Shown piece after piece: positions 47,604 to 55,973 of a DNA stretch of 64,000 nt; within the stretch, counting starts at the first letter, position 1, and each line of letters begins with the position of its first letter. The notes under the pieces are model-generated. The model had not been told where the DNA came from and ran no database searches. It saw nothing but the letters and a program-made list of their open reading frames with translations. The translations under genes and the position numbers were made by a program. Origin of the DNA: an uncultured Bacteroides sp. (GTDB taxonomy: Bacteria > Bacteroidota > Bacteroidia > Bacteroidales > Bacteroidaceae); the NCBI GenBank assembly GCA_944321495.1, contig CALULP010000040.1:62001-126000 (forward strand), read 5' to 3'.

Positions 47604-48745
47604 AGAAGACAGTACGGGACATATTGCGCAAGGCCAGGGAGTTCAGGCTTCCGTCGTTCAAGTACCTGAAGCGGCTGGACTGGTACATCATCAAGAAATT
47701 CCTGGGCACCTACGTGTTTGCCATTGCCCTGATTATCTCCATCGCCGTGGTGTTCGACTTCAACGAGCGGCAGGACCGCTTCATGTCGCACAATGCCCCG
47801 TGGGACGCCATCATCTTCGACTACTACCTGAACTTCATCCCCTACTTCGCCAACCTGTTCAGCCCGCTGTTCGTCTTCATTGCCGTCATCTTCTTCACCT
47901 CGAAGCTGGCGGAGAATTCCGAAATCATCGCCATGTTCTCCACGGGCATGAGCTTCAAGCGCATGCTTCGCCCCTACATGGTGTCGGCAGGCATCATCGC
48001 GGTGGTCACCTATTGCCTGGGCGCCTACGTCATCCCCCAGGGCAGCGAGACCCGCCTCGACTTTGAGGACAAGTACTACAAGCCGCGCAAGGCCAACACG
48101 GCGCGCAACATCCAGCTCGAGATAGACTCGGGCGTCATTGCCTACATCGACCGCTTCGAGGACTACAGCAAGACGGGCTACCGCTTCTCGCTGGACCAGT
48201 TCAAGGACAAGCAGCTGGTGTCGCACCTGACGGCGCGCTCCATCGTCTACGATACCACGGCCGTGCACAAGTGGGTGCTCAAGGACTACATGCTGCGCCA
48301 GATGGACGGCATGCGCGAAAGCATCTCCAAGGGCGCGCGCATGGACACCGTGCTGCAGATGGAGCCGGCCGACTTCCTCATCATGAAGCACCAGCAGGAG
48401 ATGATGACCAGCCCCGAGCTGCGCCACTACATCCAGCGGCAAAGGCAACGCGGATTTGCCAACGTCAAGGAGTTCGAGCTGGAGTACCACAAGCGCATCG
48501 CCACCTCTTTCGCCTCGTTCATCCTGACGCTGATAGGCGTGTCCCTGTCCTCGCGCAAGAGCAAGGGCGGCATGGGCCTGCACCTGGGCATCGGGCTGGC
48601 CTTGAGCTTCTCGTACATCATGTTCCAGACCATCGCCTCCACCTTCGCCGTCAACGGCAACATGCCCCCCATGATTGCCATCTGGATTCCCAACATCCTC
48701 TACGCCTTCATCGCCTTCTTCCTCTACAAACGGGCGCCCAAGTAA
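47600..48745 (+). CDS. LptF/LptG-family lipopolysaccharide export permease
   Basis: 381 residues starting MKKTVRDILRKAREF at 47600, overlapping the tgt stop (ATGA). The order is transmembrane helices 1-3 (about 36-130, including IALIISIAVVFDFNERQDRF), a large periplasmic beta domain (about 140-280) and three C-terminal helices (about 300-375). With LptB it extracts LPS from the inner membrane. The family has two members (F and G), and I cannot tell which this is. Confidence 0.9.
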   Translation: MKKTVRDILRKAREFRLPSFKYLKRLDWYIIKKFLGTYVFAIALIISIAVVFDFNERQDRFMSHNAPWDAIIFDYYLNFIPYFANLFSPLFVFIAVIFFTSKLAENSEIIAMFSTGMSFKRMLRPYMVSAGIIAVVTYCLGAYVIPQGSETRLDFEDKYYKPRKANTARNIQLEIDSGVIAYIDRFEDYSKTGYRFSLDQFKDKQLVSHLTARSIVYDTTAVHKWVLKDYMLRQMDGMRESISKGARMDTVLQMEPADFLIMKHQQEMMTSPELRHYIQRQRQRGFANVKEFELEYHKRIATSFASFILTLIGVSLSSRKSKGGMGLHLGIGLALSFSYIMFQTIASTFAVNGNMPPMIAIWIPNILYAFIAFFLYKRAPK

Positions 48746-48755
48746 GTGAAATGCA

Positions 48756-48797
48756 GCGGTAACTTAATTTCCGGGAGAGGGGGACTCAAGTTACCGC
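48756..48797. terminator. Hairpin between convergent LptF/G and xylE genes
   Basis: GCGGTAACTT (48756-48765) pairs perfectly with AAGTTACCGC (48788-48797), with a 22-nt loop. There is no clear T tract, so termination is inferred from position. The loop begins AATTTCCGGGAG, reminiscent of units in the 22-bp arrays. Confidence 0.5.
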
Positions 48798-48815
48798 CGC
48801 ATCTCGTCGCACCCT

Positions 48816-50300
48816 TTACTTGCGGTTCCTCCAGAGGTTGGTCATGTCCTCCAGCGTCTTGCCCTTCGTCTCGGGCACGAGCTTCCACACAAACAGGGCG
48901 GCCACCACGCAGATGACGCCATACAGCCCGTAGGCAAACATGTGGCCGAAGCTGTCGCCCATGCCGCCCGCGCTCATGTTGTACATCGGCAGGAAGGTGG
49001 ACGAGACGATGAAGTTGAATATCCACTGGAACGCCACCGCCACGGCCACCGCCGCCCCGCGGATGGTGTTTGGGAATATCTCGGCAATGAGCACCCAGCA
49101 GATGGGCCCCCAGCTGAACATGAAGGAAGCGCTGTACACCATGATGCTCACCACCGGCACAAGCGCAGGCATGCCGGCCACCACGTTGCTGGCAGCCACC
49201 CCGAAGGCACCTATCGCCATGCCCGCCGAGCCGCATATCAGCAAGGGCTTGCGCCCCAGCTTCTCCACCGTAAGCACCGCCAGGAGGGTGAACAGCAGGT
49301 TCACGATGCCCATGAAGACGGTCTGTACCATCGGGTCGCCCATGCCCATCGACTCAAAGATGCGCGGGGCGAAGTAAAGCACGGCATTGATGCCCACCGC
49401 CTGCTGGAACACGCTCAGCATGATGCCCACGAAGATAACCATCCAGCCGTAAGTGAACAGCCGCTCGGTCTTCTCCTCGGCCGTCGCCTTGATGTCGGCA
49501 AGTATGCCCTTGGCGGCACTCAGGCCGTTGATGCGCGCCAGCACGTGCAACGCCTTGTCGTCCTGCCCGTTCATGGCCAGGTAGCGGGGCGTCTCGGGCA
49601 CCAGCAGCACCAGCAGGGCAAAGACCACCGACGGCACCACCGCGCTGAGGAACATCAGCCTCCAGCCCGTCTCGATGGTCCAGGCAGCGGCTTCGGGATT
49701 CAGTATCTGGTTCACTCCCTCCACGGCCTTGATGACCGGGTTCACGTTATCGCCCAGGATGAGGAAGTTCACAATATAGACTATCAGCTGGCCGGATATG
49801 ATGGCAAACTGGTTCCACGACACCAGCGTGCCCCGGATGTTGCTGGGAGCCACCTCGGCAATGTACATCGGGCAGATGGCCGAAGCCAGACCCACCCCTA
49901 TGCCGCCGACGATGCGGTACAGGTTGAAGGCAATGAGCAGCCCGAACGTGGGCTTGCCCGCCTCAAAGAACAAGAACTCCGGGTAGTAAGTGCCCAGCGC
50001 CGCCACCATGAACAGGACGCCCGCCAGGAACAACGACTTCTTGCGCCCCAGCCGGGTGGCAAAGAAGCCCGACAGCGCGCTGCCGATGATGCACCCTATC
50101 AAGGCGCTGGACGAGGTTACGCCATGCACCGTGTCGGTGTACGCAAAGTCCTGCGCACCCATGAAGAAGGCCTGCAAGCCCTTTTCCGCGCCCGAAATGA
50201 CCGCCGTGTCGTAGCCGAACAGCAGCCCGCCGATGACCGCCACCAGGACGATGGAAAAGAGGTAGGCTTTGCTGCCTTTGTCTGTAGCTGTATATTCCAT
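48816..50300 (-). CDS. xylE: D-xylose transporter, MFS sugar porter
   Basis: 494 residues from the ATG at 50300 (MEYTATDKGSKAYLFS); the frame upstream is a GC-rich extension with no similarity. Twelve hydrophobic helices, GGLLFGYDTAVISGA in helix 1, RLGRKKSLF in the 2-3 loop, PETPRYL and the closing PETKGKTLE are sugar-porter signatures. Last gene of the xylose cluster, 73 bp after xylA. Xylose specificity is inferred from the neighbours. Confidence 0.93.
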   Translation of the reverse strand: MEYTATDKGSKAYLFSIVLVAVIGGLLFGYDTAVISGAEKGLQAFFMGAQDFAYTDTVHGVTSSSALIGCIIGSALSGFFATRLGRKKSLFLAGVLFMVAALGTYYPEFLFFEAGKPTFGLLIAFNLYRIVGGIGVGLASAICPMYIAEVAPSNIRGTLVSWNQFAIISGQLIVYIVNFLILGDNVNPVIKAVEGVNQILNPEAAAWTIETGWRLMFLSAVVPSVVFALLVLLVPETPRYLAMNGQDDKALHVLARINGLSAAKGILADIKATAEEKTERLFTYGWMVIFVGIMLSVFQQAVGINAVLYFAPRIFESMGMGDPMVQTVFMGIVNLLFTLLAVLTVEKLGRKPLLICGSAGMAIGAFGVAASNVVAGMPALVPVVSIMVYSASFMFSWGPICWVLIAEIFPNTIRGAAVAVAVAFQWIFNFIVSSTFLPMYNMSAGGMGDSFGHMFAYGLYGVICVVAALFVWKLVPETKGKTLEDMTNLWRNRK

Positions 50301-50373
50301 GATAATAGAAGTTTGGAAACGACGGACGGGGACCGGGAAGGGACTGCCTCCCCCGCCCCCATCCTCCGCCGGG

Positions 50374-51690
50374 TTAGCAATACATGTTGACAAGGGCTTC
50401 GTACAACTCCTGCTTGCCGCTGGTCTGCCGCGGCTCGCCCTTGGTCTTCGCGTATGCCACAACTTCCTCGAGCGTCAGCTTGCCTTCTTCAAACTGCTTG
50501 CCCATGCCGCTGTCAAACGAAGCGTAGCGGTCTTTCAGCATCTGCTTGTAGGGCGACTCTTCAAGCAACTTGGCAGCGTTCTCCAAGGCGCGTGCCATGG
50601 CGTCCATGCCGGCGATGTGGGCAATGAAGATGTCCTCCAGGTCGGTAGAGTTGCGGCGCGTCTTGGCGTCGAAGTTGGAACCTCCGTTGCCCAGGCCGCC
50701 GTTGCGGATGATTTGCATCATGGCCTGCGTCAGCTCGTAGGTGTCGATGGGGAACTGGTCGGTGTCCCAGCCGTTCTGGTAGTCGCCGCGGTTGGCGTCG
50801 ATGCTGCCCAGCATACCATTGTCCACGGCCACGGCCAGCTCGTGCTCAAACGTATGTCCGGCCAGGGTGGCATGGTTCACCTCGATGTTCACCTTGAAGT
50901 CCTTGTCCAGCCCGTGCGCCTTCAGGAAGCCGATGACCGTCTCTGTGTCCACGTCATACTGGTGCTTGGTGGGTTCCATGGGTTTCGGCTCAATCAGGAA
51001 GGTGCCGGTGAAGCCTTTGGCGCGGGCATAGTCGCGTGCCATGCGGAGCATGGTGGCCAGGTGCTCCTTCTCGCGCTTCTGGTCGGTGTTGAGCAGGGAC
51101 ATGTAGCCTTCGCGTCCGCCCCAGAACACGTAGTTCGTGCCGCCCAGCTCGATGGTGGCGTCGATGGCGTTCTTAATCTGCACGATGGCGCGTGCCACCA
51201 CGTCGAAGTCGGGATTGGTGGCTGCCCCGTTCATGTAGCGCTTGTGGCCGAATACGTTGGCCGTTCCCCAAAGGTTCTTGATACCGGTTTCTTCTTGTTT
51301 CTTCTTCAAGTAAGCAACGATTTCCTTCAGGTTGGCTTCGTATTCCTCAATGGTGTCGGCCTCCTGGCAGAGGTCCACGTCGTGGAAGCAATAGTATTCG
51401 ATGCCCAGCTTCTGCATGATTTCGAAGCCGGCGTCAGCCTTGTGCTTGGCGGCTTCCACGGGGTTGGCGCTGTCGTTCCAGGGGAAGGTCTTGGTGCCGC
51501 CGCCAAACTGGTCGCCGCCTTCGGCGCACAAGGTGTGCCACCATGCCATGGAGAACTTCAGCCAGTCCTTCATCTTCTTGCCCATGATTTCCTTTTCGGC
51601 ATCATAATAATGGTATGCCAACGGGTTCTTGCTTTCTTTGCCTTCGAATTTAATCTTCCCGATTCCGGGGAAGTACTCTTTTGTTGCCAT
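50374..51690 (-). CDS. xylA: Xylose isomerase
   Basis: 438 residues, the long (group II) form. It converts D-xylose to D-xylulose with two divalent metals. Signature segments are [31 protein letters not shown] and the catalytic His in FHDVDLC. Between xylB and xylE on the minus strand. Confidence 0.97.
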   Translation of the reverse strand: MATKEYFPGIGKIKFEGKESKNPLAYHYYDAEKEIMGKKMKDWLKFSMAWWHTLCAEGGDQFGGGTKTFPWNDSANPVEAAKHKADAGFEIMQKLGIEYYCFHDVDLCQEADTIEEYEANLKEIVAYLKKKQEETGIKNLWGTANVFGHKRYMNGAATNPDFDVVARAIVQIKNAIDATIELGGTNYVFWGGREGYMSLLNTDQKREKEHLATMLRMARDYARAKGFTGTFLIEPKPMEPTKHQYDVDTETVIGFLKAHGLDKDFKVNIEVNHATLAGHTFEHELAVAVDNGMLGSIDANRGDYQNGWDTDQFPIDTYELTQAMMQIIRNGGLGNGGSNFDAKTRRNSTDLEDIFIAHIAGMDAMARALENAAKLLEESPYKQMLKDRYASFDSGMGKQFEEGKLTLEEVVAYAKTKGEPRQTSGKQELYEALVNMYC

Positions 51691-51770
51691 AATCTTTAAT
51701 GTTTTGTGTGCCCGGCGGGCACGGTTAATACTGGTATTTGAATAAACGTTGTTCTATTTCGTGTGGATGA

Positions 51771-51818
51771 CCCTTCGGGATACCCCATGCATGACCTTTC
51801 GGGATATTCCACGGCAGG
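51771..51818. repeat. Duplicated 24-bp unit in the xylB-xylA gap
   Basis: TTCGGGATA occurs at 51774 and 51798, 24 bp apart, within CATGACC(T/C)TTCGGGATA. The second copy is followed by a repeat of TTCCA. It lies in the leader of xylA. The period is 24, not 22, so I do not count it with the other arrays. Confidence 0.6.
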
Positions 51819-51821
51819 TCT

Positions 51822-53309
51822 TTACAGGAACCTTTCCAGGCATTGTTTCCAGCGGGCATATGCGTCGGCATATTCCTGCTGCCTGGACGTGTCCGGTTCG
51901 ATGACGTCCAGCTTCTCCAACGTGGCAAAGGCTTCCCGGTGGTCGCTGTAGATGCCTGCGCCCATGCCTGCCCCCTTGGCTGCGCCGACCGAGCCGTCGG
52001 TGTCGTACAGCTCGATGGTGGCGCCTGTCACCCCTGCCAGCGTGTCGCGGAACACGGGGCTGAGGAACATGTTGGCCCGCCCGGCATGTATCTTCTGCAC
52101 GGGTATGCCCATTTGTTCCATCACCTCGATTCCGTATTTGAAGGAGAACACGATGCCTTCCTGCGCGGCGCGGATGAGGTGCGGCTTGCCGTGCAGGTTG
52201 AAGTTCACGCCCAGAATGGAGCAACCCACTTCGCGGTTCTCCAACATGCGCTCCGCCCCGTTGCCGAAGGGCAGGATGCTGATGCCTGCGCTGCCTATGG
52301 GCACCTCCTTTGCCAGCTCGTTCATGTCGTTGTAGGAAATGTCTTCGGGTGCCACCGTGCGCCTTATCCACGAGTTGAGGATGCCTACCCCGTTGATGCA
52401 GAGCAGCACGCCCAAGCGGGTCTGGTTGCCGGTGTGGTTCACGTGGGCAAAGGTGTTGACACGGCTCTTGGGGTCGTAGGTCACTTGCCCGTTTACGCCA
52501 TATACCACTCCGCTTGTCCCTGCGGTGGAAGCAATCTCGCCGGGGTTGAATACGTTGAGCGAAAGGGCATTGTTTGGCTGGTCACCCGCCCGGTAGGTAA
52601 CCGGGGTTCCGGGCTTCAGTCCCAATTCGGCGGCCACGGAGGCTTCTACCCTGCCCTGCTCGGCAAACGTGGGCACGATGTCGGGCAACAGGGAGGCGTC
52701 GATGCCGTAATGCTGCAGCAGGAAGCCGGCCACGCGGTTCTCCTTGAAGTCCCAGAACATGCCTTCCGACAAGCCGGAAACCGTGGTGCAGATGCGTCCC
52801 GTCAGGCGCATGGCAATGTAGTCGCCCGGCAGCATGATTTTGTCGATGCGGGCGTAGGTGTCCGGTTCGTTCTCGCGCACCCACGCCAGCTTGGACGCCG
52901 TGAAGTTGCCGGGCGAGTTCAGCAGGTGGGACAGGCAATGCTCCTCACCCAACGCTTCAAAGGCCCGCTGGCCGTAAGGCACCGCCCTCGAGTCGCACCA
53001 GATGATGGCAGGGCGCAAGGGTTGCCCGTACTCGTCCACACACACCAGCCCGTGCATCTGGTAGGAGATGCCGATGGCTTCCACGCCTTCGCCGCCCCGA
53101 ATGCCGGCCTCTTGCAGCACGGCATGGGTGGCCAGTTTGAGGTTCTTCCACCATTCTTGCGGGTTCTGTTCTGCCCATCCCGGCTTGACGGCAATGATTT
53201 CCGCCTCCGTCTTGGGGTAAAAAGCCGATGCCACGCATTTGCCCGTGCCGGCGTTCACCAGACTTGCTTTGACAGACGAGCTGCCAATGTCGTAACCTAA
53301 TAAATACAT
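51822..53309 (-). CDS. xylB: Xylulokinase
   Basis: 495 residues from MYLLGYDIGSSSVKASLVNA (ATG at 53309; the ATG two codons earlier is an equal alternative). FGGY-family sugar kinase, with the phosphate-binding DIGSSSVKA near the N-terminus and AGTSGVVYG in the adenosine region. It phosphorylates D-xylulose to D-xylulose 5-phosphate. A 22-bp repeat array lies immediately upstream, between it and the regulator gene. Confidence 0.96.
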   Translation of the reverse strand: MYLLGYDIGSSSVKASLVNAGTGKCVASAFYPKTEAEIIAVKPGWAEQNPQEWWKNLKLATHAVLQEAGIRGGEGVEAIGISYQMHGLVCVDEYGQPLRPAIIWCDSRAVPYGQRAFEALGEEHCLSHLLNSPGNFTASKLAWVRENEPDTYARIDKIMLPGDYIAMRLTGRICTTVSGLSEGMFWDFKENRVAGFLLQHYGIDASLLPDIVPTFAEQGRVEASVAAELGLKPGTPVTYRAGDQPNNALSLNVFNPGEIASTAGTSGVVYGVNGQVTYDPKSRVNTFAHVNHTGNQTRLGVLLCINGVGILNSWIRRTVAPEDISYNDMNELAKEVPIGSAGISILPFGNGAERMLENREVGCSILGVNFNLHGKPHLIRAAQEGIVFSFKYGIEVMEQMGIPVQKIHAGRANMFLSPVFRDTLAGVTGATIELYDTDGSVGAAKGAGMGAGIYSDHREAFATLEKLDVIEPDTSRQQEYADAYARWKQCLERFL

Positions 53310-53346
53310 GTCCATATCTCGTTTAAAATTATGCGGTATTGTTTCC

Positions 53347-53434
53347 AACTTAAATGCCCGGTGCAATCAACTTGATTGCATGTCCTTTTTAACTTGATTA
53401 CATCCTGTTTTCAACTTGATTCTGAGGTGTCCGG
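53347..53434. repeat. 22-bp-period array (array D) upstream of xylB
   Basis: Starts at 53347, 53369, 53391 and 53413, exactly 22 bp apart. The first reads AACTTAAAT and the other three AACTTGATT. The preceding bases are TC-like (TTyC) in each unit, while the rest of each unit diverges. It sits 38-125 bp before the xylB start, which also makes it a candidate operator region. Confidence 0.85.
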
Positions 53435-53450
53435 AAGCGGAGGCACCCGG

Positions 53451-54182
53451 TCAACGCCTTAGCTTGTTGTACACTTTCTTGTCAAAGCGGTAGTAGCGGG
53501 CGGCGCGGTGGGCAACGCCTTGCTCCTTCTCCTCCAGGGGCACCACATATCCCATCATGGCTATTTTCTTGTGGAAATTGCGCACGTCCAGCTGTTTGCC
53601 GTACACCAGTTCGTAAAGCCTGCGCAGTTGCAAAGCCGTAAACTTGCGGGGCAAGAGGTCGAACAGCGCGGCGGGATTGGCGTCCACGTACTGGCGGATG
53701 AAGGCCAGCGCCTCGCGGATAATCAGGTTGTGGTCGAAAGCCAGCGCTTTGATGTCCGGCAAGGCCACCCACTCTGCCTGGTAGGCTTCCAGTCCCCGGT
53801 TCAGGGCGCGGTCTATCTTCACCAGCGAGAGGTAGGCCACGGTGACTATGCGTTCTACCTTCATGCTCATGGCGTGTTCCAGCCAGTGCACGTCCTTCGG
53901 GTCTTTGGTCCTGTCCTTCGAGCCGAATGCCTTGAATTGGGTAAGGTGCACGTTTTTCAGCCCCGTCAGTTCATACAGGACGCGCTTGGCGGCCTCGTCC
54001 AGGTCCTCATCCATATAGATAAGGCTGCCGGGGAGCTTCATGTCGTGGAAGATTTCCCCGTTCTCTTCGCCTGCCCGCCTGATAAGCAGCACTTTCAGCT
54101 GCTCGCCGTCGAAGCCGGCGACCACGCAGTCCACGGAAATATGGTTGTTGGCCAAAGGTTGTTTTTCATTCATGTTTCGCAT
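53451..54182 (-). CDS. Nudix-type transcriptional regulator of xylose genes (XylR-like)
   Basis: 243 residues from the ATG at 54182 (MRNMNEKQPLA); 54173 is an alternative. The open frame before that contains the promoter. The N-terminal Nudix fold (about 15-150) has a degenerate Nudix box: after the Gly the RExxEE-type segment reads RVLYELTGL, lacking the catalytic glutamates. The C-terminal half is a winged helix (LPRKFTALQLRRLYELVY, then NFHKKIAMMGYVV). This is the architecture of NrtR-like and Bacteroides AraR/XylR regulators. Its place before xylB-xylA-xylE supports control by a sugar or its derivative. Confidence 0.87.
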   Translation of the reverse strand: MRNMNEKQPLANNHISVDCVVAGFDGEQLKVLLIRRAGEENGEIFHDMKLPGSLIYMDEDLDEAAKRVLYELTGLKNVHLTQFKAFGSKDRTKDPKDVHWLEHAMSMKVERIVTVAYLSLVKIDRALNRGLEAYQAEWVALPDIKALAFDHNLIIREALAFIRQYVDANPAALFDLLPRKFTALQLRRLYELVYGKQLDVRNFHKKIAMMGYVVPLEEKEQGVAHRAARYYRFDKKVYNKLRR

Positions 54183-54202
54183 GATATTGGGTTCAAACGC
54201 TG

Positions 54203-54233
54203 CAAAGGTAAACATCATTTTCGGGAAAACAAA
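54203..54233 (-). promoter_or_regulatory. Promoter of the Nudix regulator gene
   Basis: Minus strand TTTG (54233-54230), 19 bases, TACCTTTG (54210-54203): an exact match. It excludes a start at 54218 and supports 54182. Confidence 0.82.
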
Positions 54234-54341
54234 TGGGAAAATTTATTTTTTAATATGTTATAAAGCATTATTTCCCAAACGGATACATATCATACATGCT
54301 ACAATATCACATCCTTTCTTATCATAAAAAGTACAATAACT

Positions 54342-54393
54342 GCCTTCGCCGGAGGGAGGGTGCGGACGGGTAAAATATCGCGTCCGGCAAGGC
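54342..54393. promoter_or_regulatory. GC-rich inverted repeat upstream of the MATE gene
   Basis: GCCTTCGCCGGA (54342-54353) pairs with TCCGGCAAGGC (54383-54393) with one bulge. An inner CGGACG/CGTCCG pairing competes with it. It lies 30 bp upstream of the promoter, so it is more likely an operator or structural element than a leader. The function is unknown. Confidence 0.45.
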
Positions 54394-54422
54394 AAAAGCA
54401 TCGCAGTATGCCGATTTTGTAT

Positions 54423-54430
54423 TACCTTTG
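54423..54430 (+). promoter_or_regulatory. -7 promoter element of the MATE gene
   Basis: TACCTTTG, 47 bases before the start codon. The -33 element is poor. Confidence 0.5.
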
Positions 54431-54476
54431 CACCGTTTTTTAGGAGTAAAGGATAACATTAACAAACTATCGAGAG

Positions 54477-55823
54477 ATGAACAATCCGCACGTATTAGGA
54501 ACAGAAAGCGTAGGGAAGCTGCTGGTGCAGTTTTCCATCCCTGCCATCATCAGCATGACCATTGTTTCGCTGTACAACATTATCGACAGTGTCTTCATAG
54601 GGCATGGCGTGGGTCCCATGGCCATTGCAGGCCTTGCCATCACGTTCCCCATGATGAACCTCATAGCCGCGTTCGGCAACCTGGTGGCGGCAGGCGGCGC
54701 CACCATATCTTCCATCAAGCTGGGGCAGAAGGACATGCAGGGAGCCGTGGACGTTCTTGGCAATACCTTGATGTTGTGCTGGGTGAATGCGGTGGTGTTC
54801 GGCGGACTGGCCTTCCTGTTTCTGGACGACATCCTGCGCTTCTTCGGCGCCAGCCCAGAGACGCTGCCCTATGCGCGCGACTTCATGCAGGTGGTGTTGC
54901 TGGGCACGCCCATCACGTACACCATGATTGGGCTGAACAATGTGATGCGTGCCACGGGCTACCCGCGCATGGCGATGATTATCTCGCTGTCATCCGTGTT
55001 CTGCAACCTGGCCTTGGCTCCCGTCTTTATCTTCCACTTCGGGTGGGGCATACGGGGGGCGGCGCTGGCCACGGTGCTTTCGCAGGTGCTGGGCGCGGCG
55101 CTGGTGTTGTGGCACTTCACCCGCAAGACCACGGTGGTGCGCCTGCAACGGGGCTTCTGGCGGCTGAAGCAGCGCATCGTCAGCAGCATCTTTTCCATCG
55201 GCCTCTCCCCTTTCCTGATGAACGTGACGGCCTGCGTGGTGGTAATCTTCATCAACAACAGCCTGCAAAGCCACGGGGGCGACCTTGCCATCGGCGCCTA
55301 CGGCATCACCAACCGGCTGCTGATGCTCTACGTCATGATTGTCATGGGGCTGACTATGGGCATGCAGCCCATCGTGGGCTACAACTTCGGGGCGCAGAAA
55401 CTGGACCGCGTGAAGCAGGTATTGCGCCTGAGCATCATGGCCGGCGCGTGCATCACGTCCACGGGCTTCATCATCTGCGAATTGTTCCCGCACGCCGTGG
55501 TTTCCATCTTTACCGACGATGAACAGCTCATCGGCATTGCCGCCCGCAGCGTCCGCATCTGCGTGGCCGTCTTCCCCATTGTGGGCATACAGATTGTGAT
55601 AGGCAACTTCTTCCAAAGCATCGGCATGGCCAAGATGAGCATCTTCCTCTCCCTCACCCGGCAGCTGATATACCTGCTGCCCGGCCTGCTGATTTTCTCC
55701 CACTACTTCGGTCTGGACGGGGTGTGGATATGCCAGCCCGTCAGCGACTTCCTGGCTTTCGTCACGGCCGTCCTCGCCCTGTGGTGGTACATCCGCAAGC
55801 AGCGCGTGCGTGCCGCGCTATGA
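54477..55823 (+). CDS. MATE-family multidrug/Na+ antiporter
   Basis: 448 residues with about twelve hydrophobic helices in two related halves. The MatE start PAIISMTIVSLYNIIDSVFI and the second-half counterpart near ATVLSQVLGAALVLW are typical. It exports cationic compounds using an ion gradient; the natural substrate is unknown. Its own promoter is upstream, with an unusual inverted repeat before it. The 3' side faces the ABC permease cluster across a 22-bp array. Confidence 0.92.
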   Translation: MNNPHVLGTESVGKLLVQFSIPAIISMTIVSLYNIIDSVFIGHGVGPMAIAGLAITFPMMNLIAAFGNLVAAGGATISSIKLGQKDMQGAVDVLGNTLMLCWVNAVVFGGLAFLFLDDILRFFGASPETLPYARDFMQVVLLGTPITYTMIGLNNVMRATGYPRMAMIISLSSVFCNLALAPVFIFHFGWGIRGAALATVLSQVLGAALVLWHFTRKTTVVRLQRGFWRLKQRIVSSIFSIGLSPFLMNVTACVVVIFINNSLQSHGGDLAIGAYGITNRLLMLYVMIVMGLTMGMQPIVGYNFGAQKLDRVKQVLRLSIMAGACITSTGFIICELFPHAVVSIFTDDEQLIGIAARSVRICVAVFPIVGIQIVIGNFFQSIGMAKMSIFLSLTRQLIYLLPGLLIFSHYFGLDGVWICQPVSDFLAFVTAVLALWWYIRKQRVRAAL

Positions 55824-55863
55824 TGTGTGCAGATGTCCCCGCGCATGAATCAAGACCCATACC

Positions 55864-55973
55864 CCGGTAAAAAGCCGGCGGGAGGCCGGTGAAAAACCGC
55901 GCTTCCCGCCGGGAAATGTAGGGTTCTCCGCAGGGAAACGGGGATTTTCCCGCGAAGAAAGGAGTTTGTTTTT
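55864..55973. repeat. 22-bp-period array (array E) between convergent MATE and ABC permease genes
   Basis: Five units start at 55864, 55886, 55908, 55930 and 55952. All have C at position 2 and AAA at positions 7-9. Four share nCnGGkrAAA and three end TyyCC-like. The last unit runs into the stop codon of the permease gene (55972-55974). Sub-motif TCCGCAGGGAAA resembles units of arrays B and F. Confidence 0.83.

Noticed and set aside
48942..50390. Plus-strand open frame opposite xylE
   Set aside because: Antisense shadow of a clear sugar porter; the translation is an Arg/His/Gln-rich string with no fold signature.
51843..53300. Plus-strand open frame opposite xylB
   Set aside because: Shadow of xylB in GC-rich sequence; the His/Val/Gly-rich translation matches nothing recognisable.
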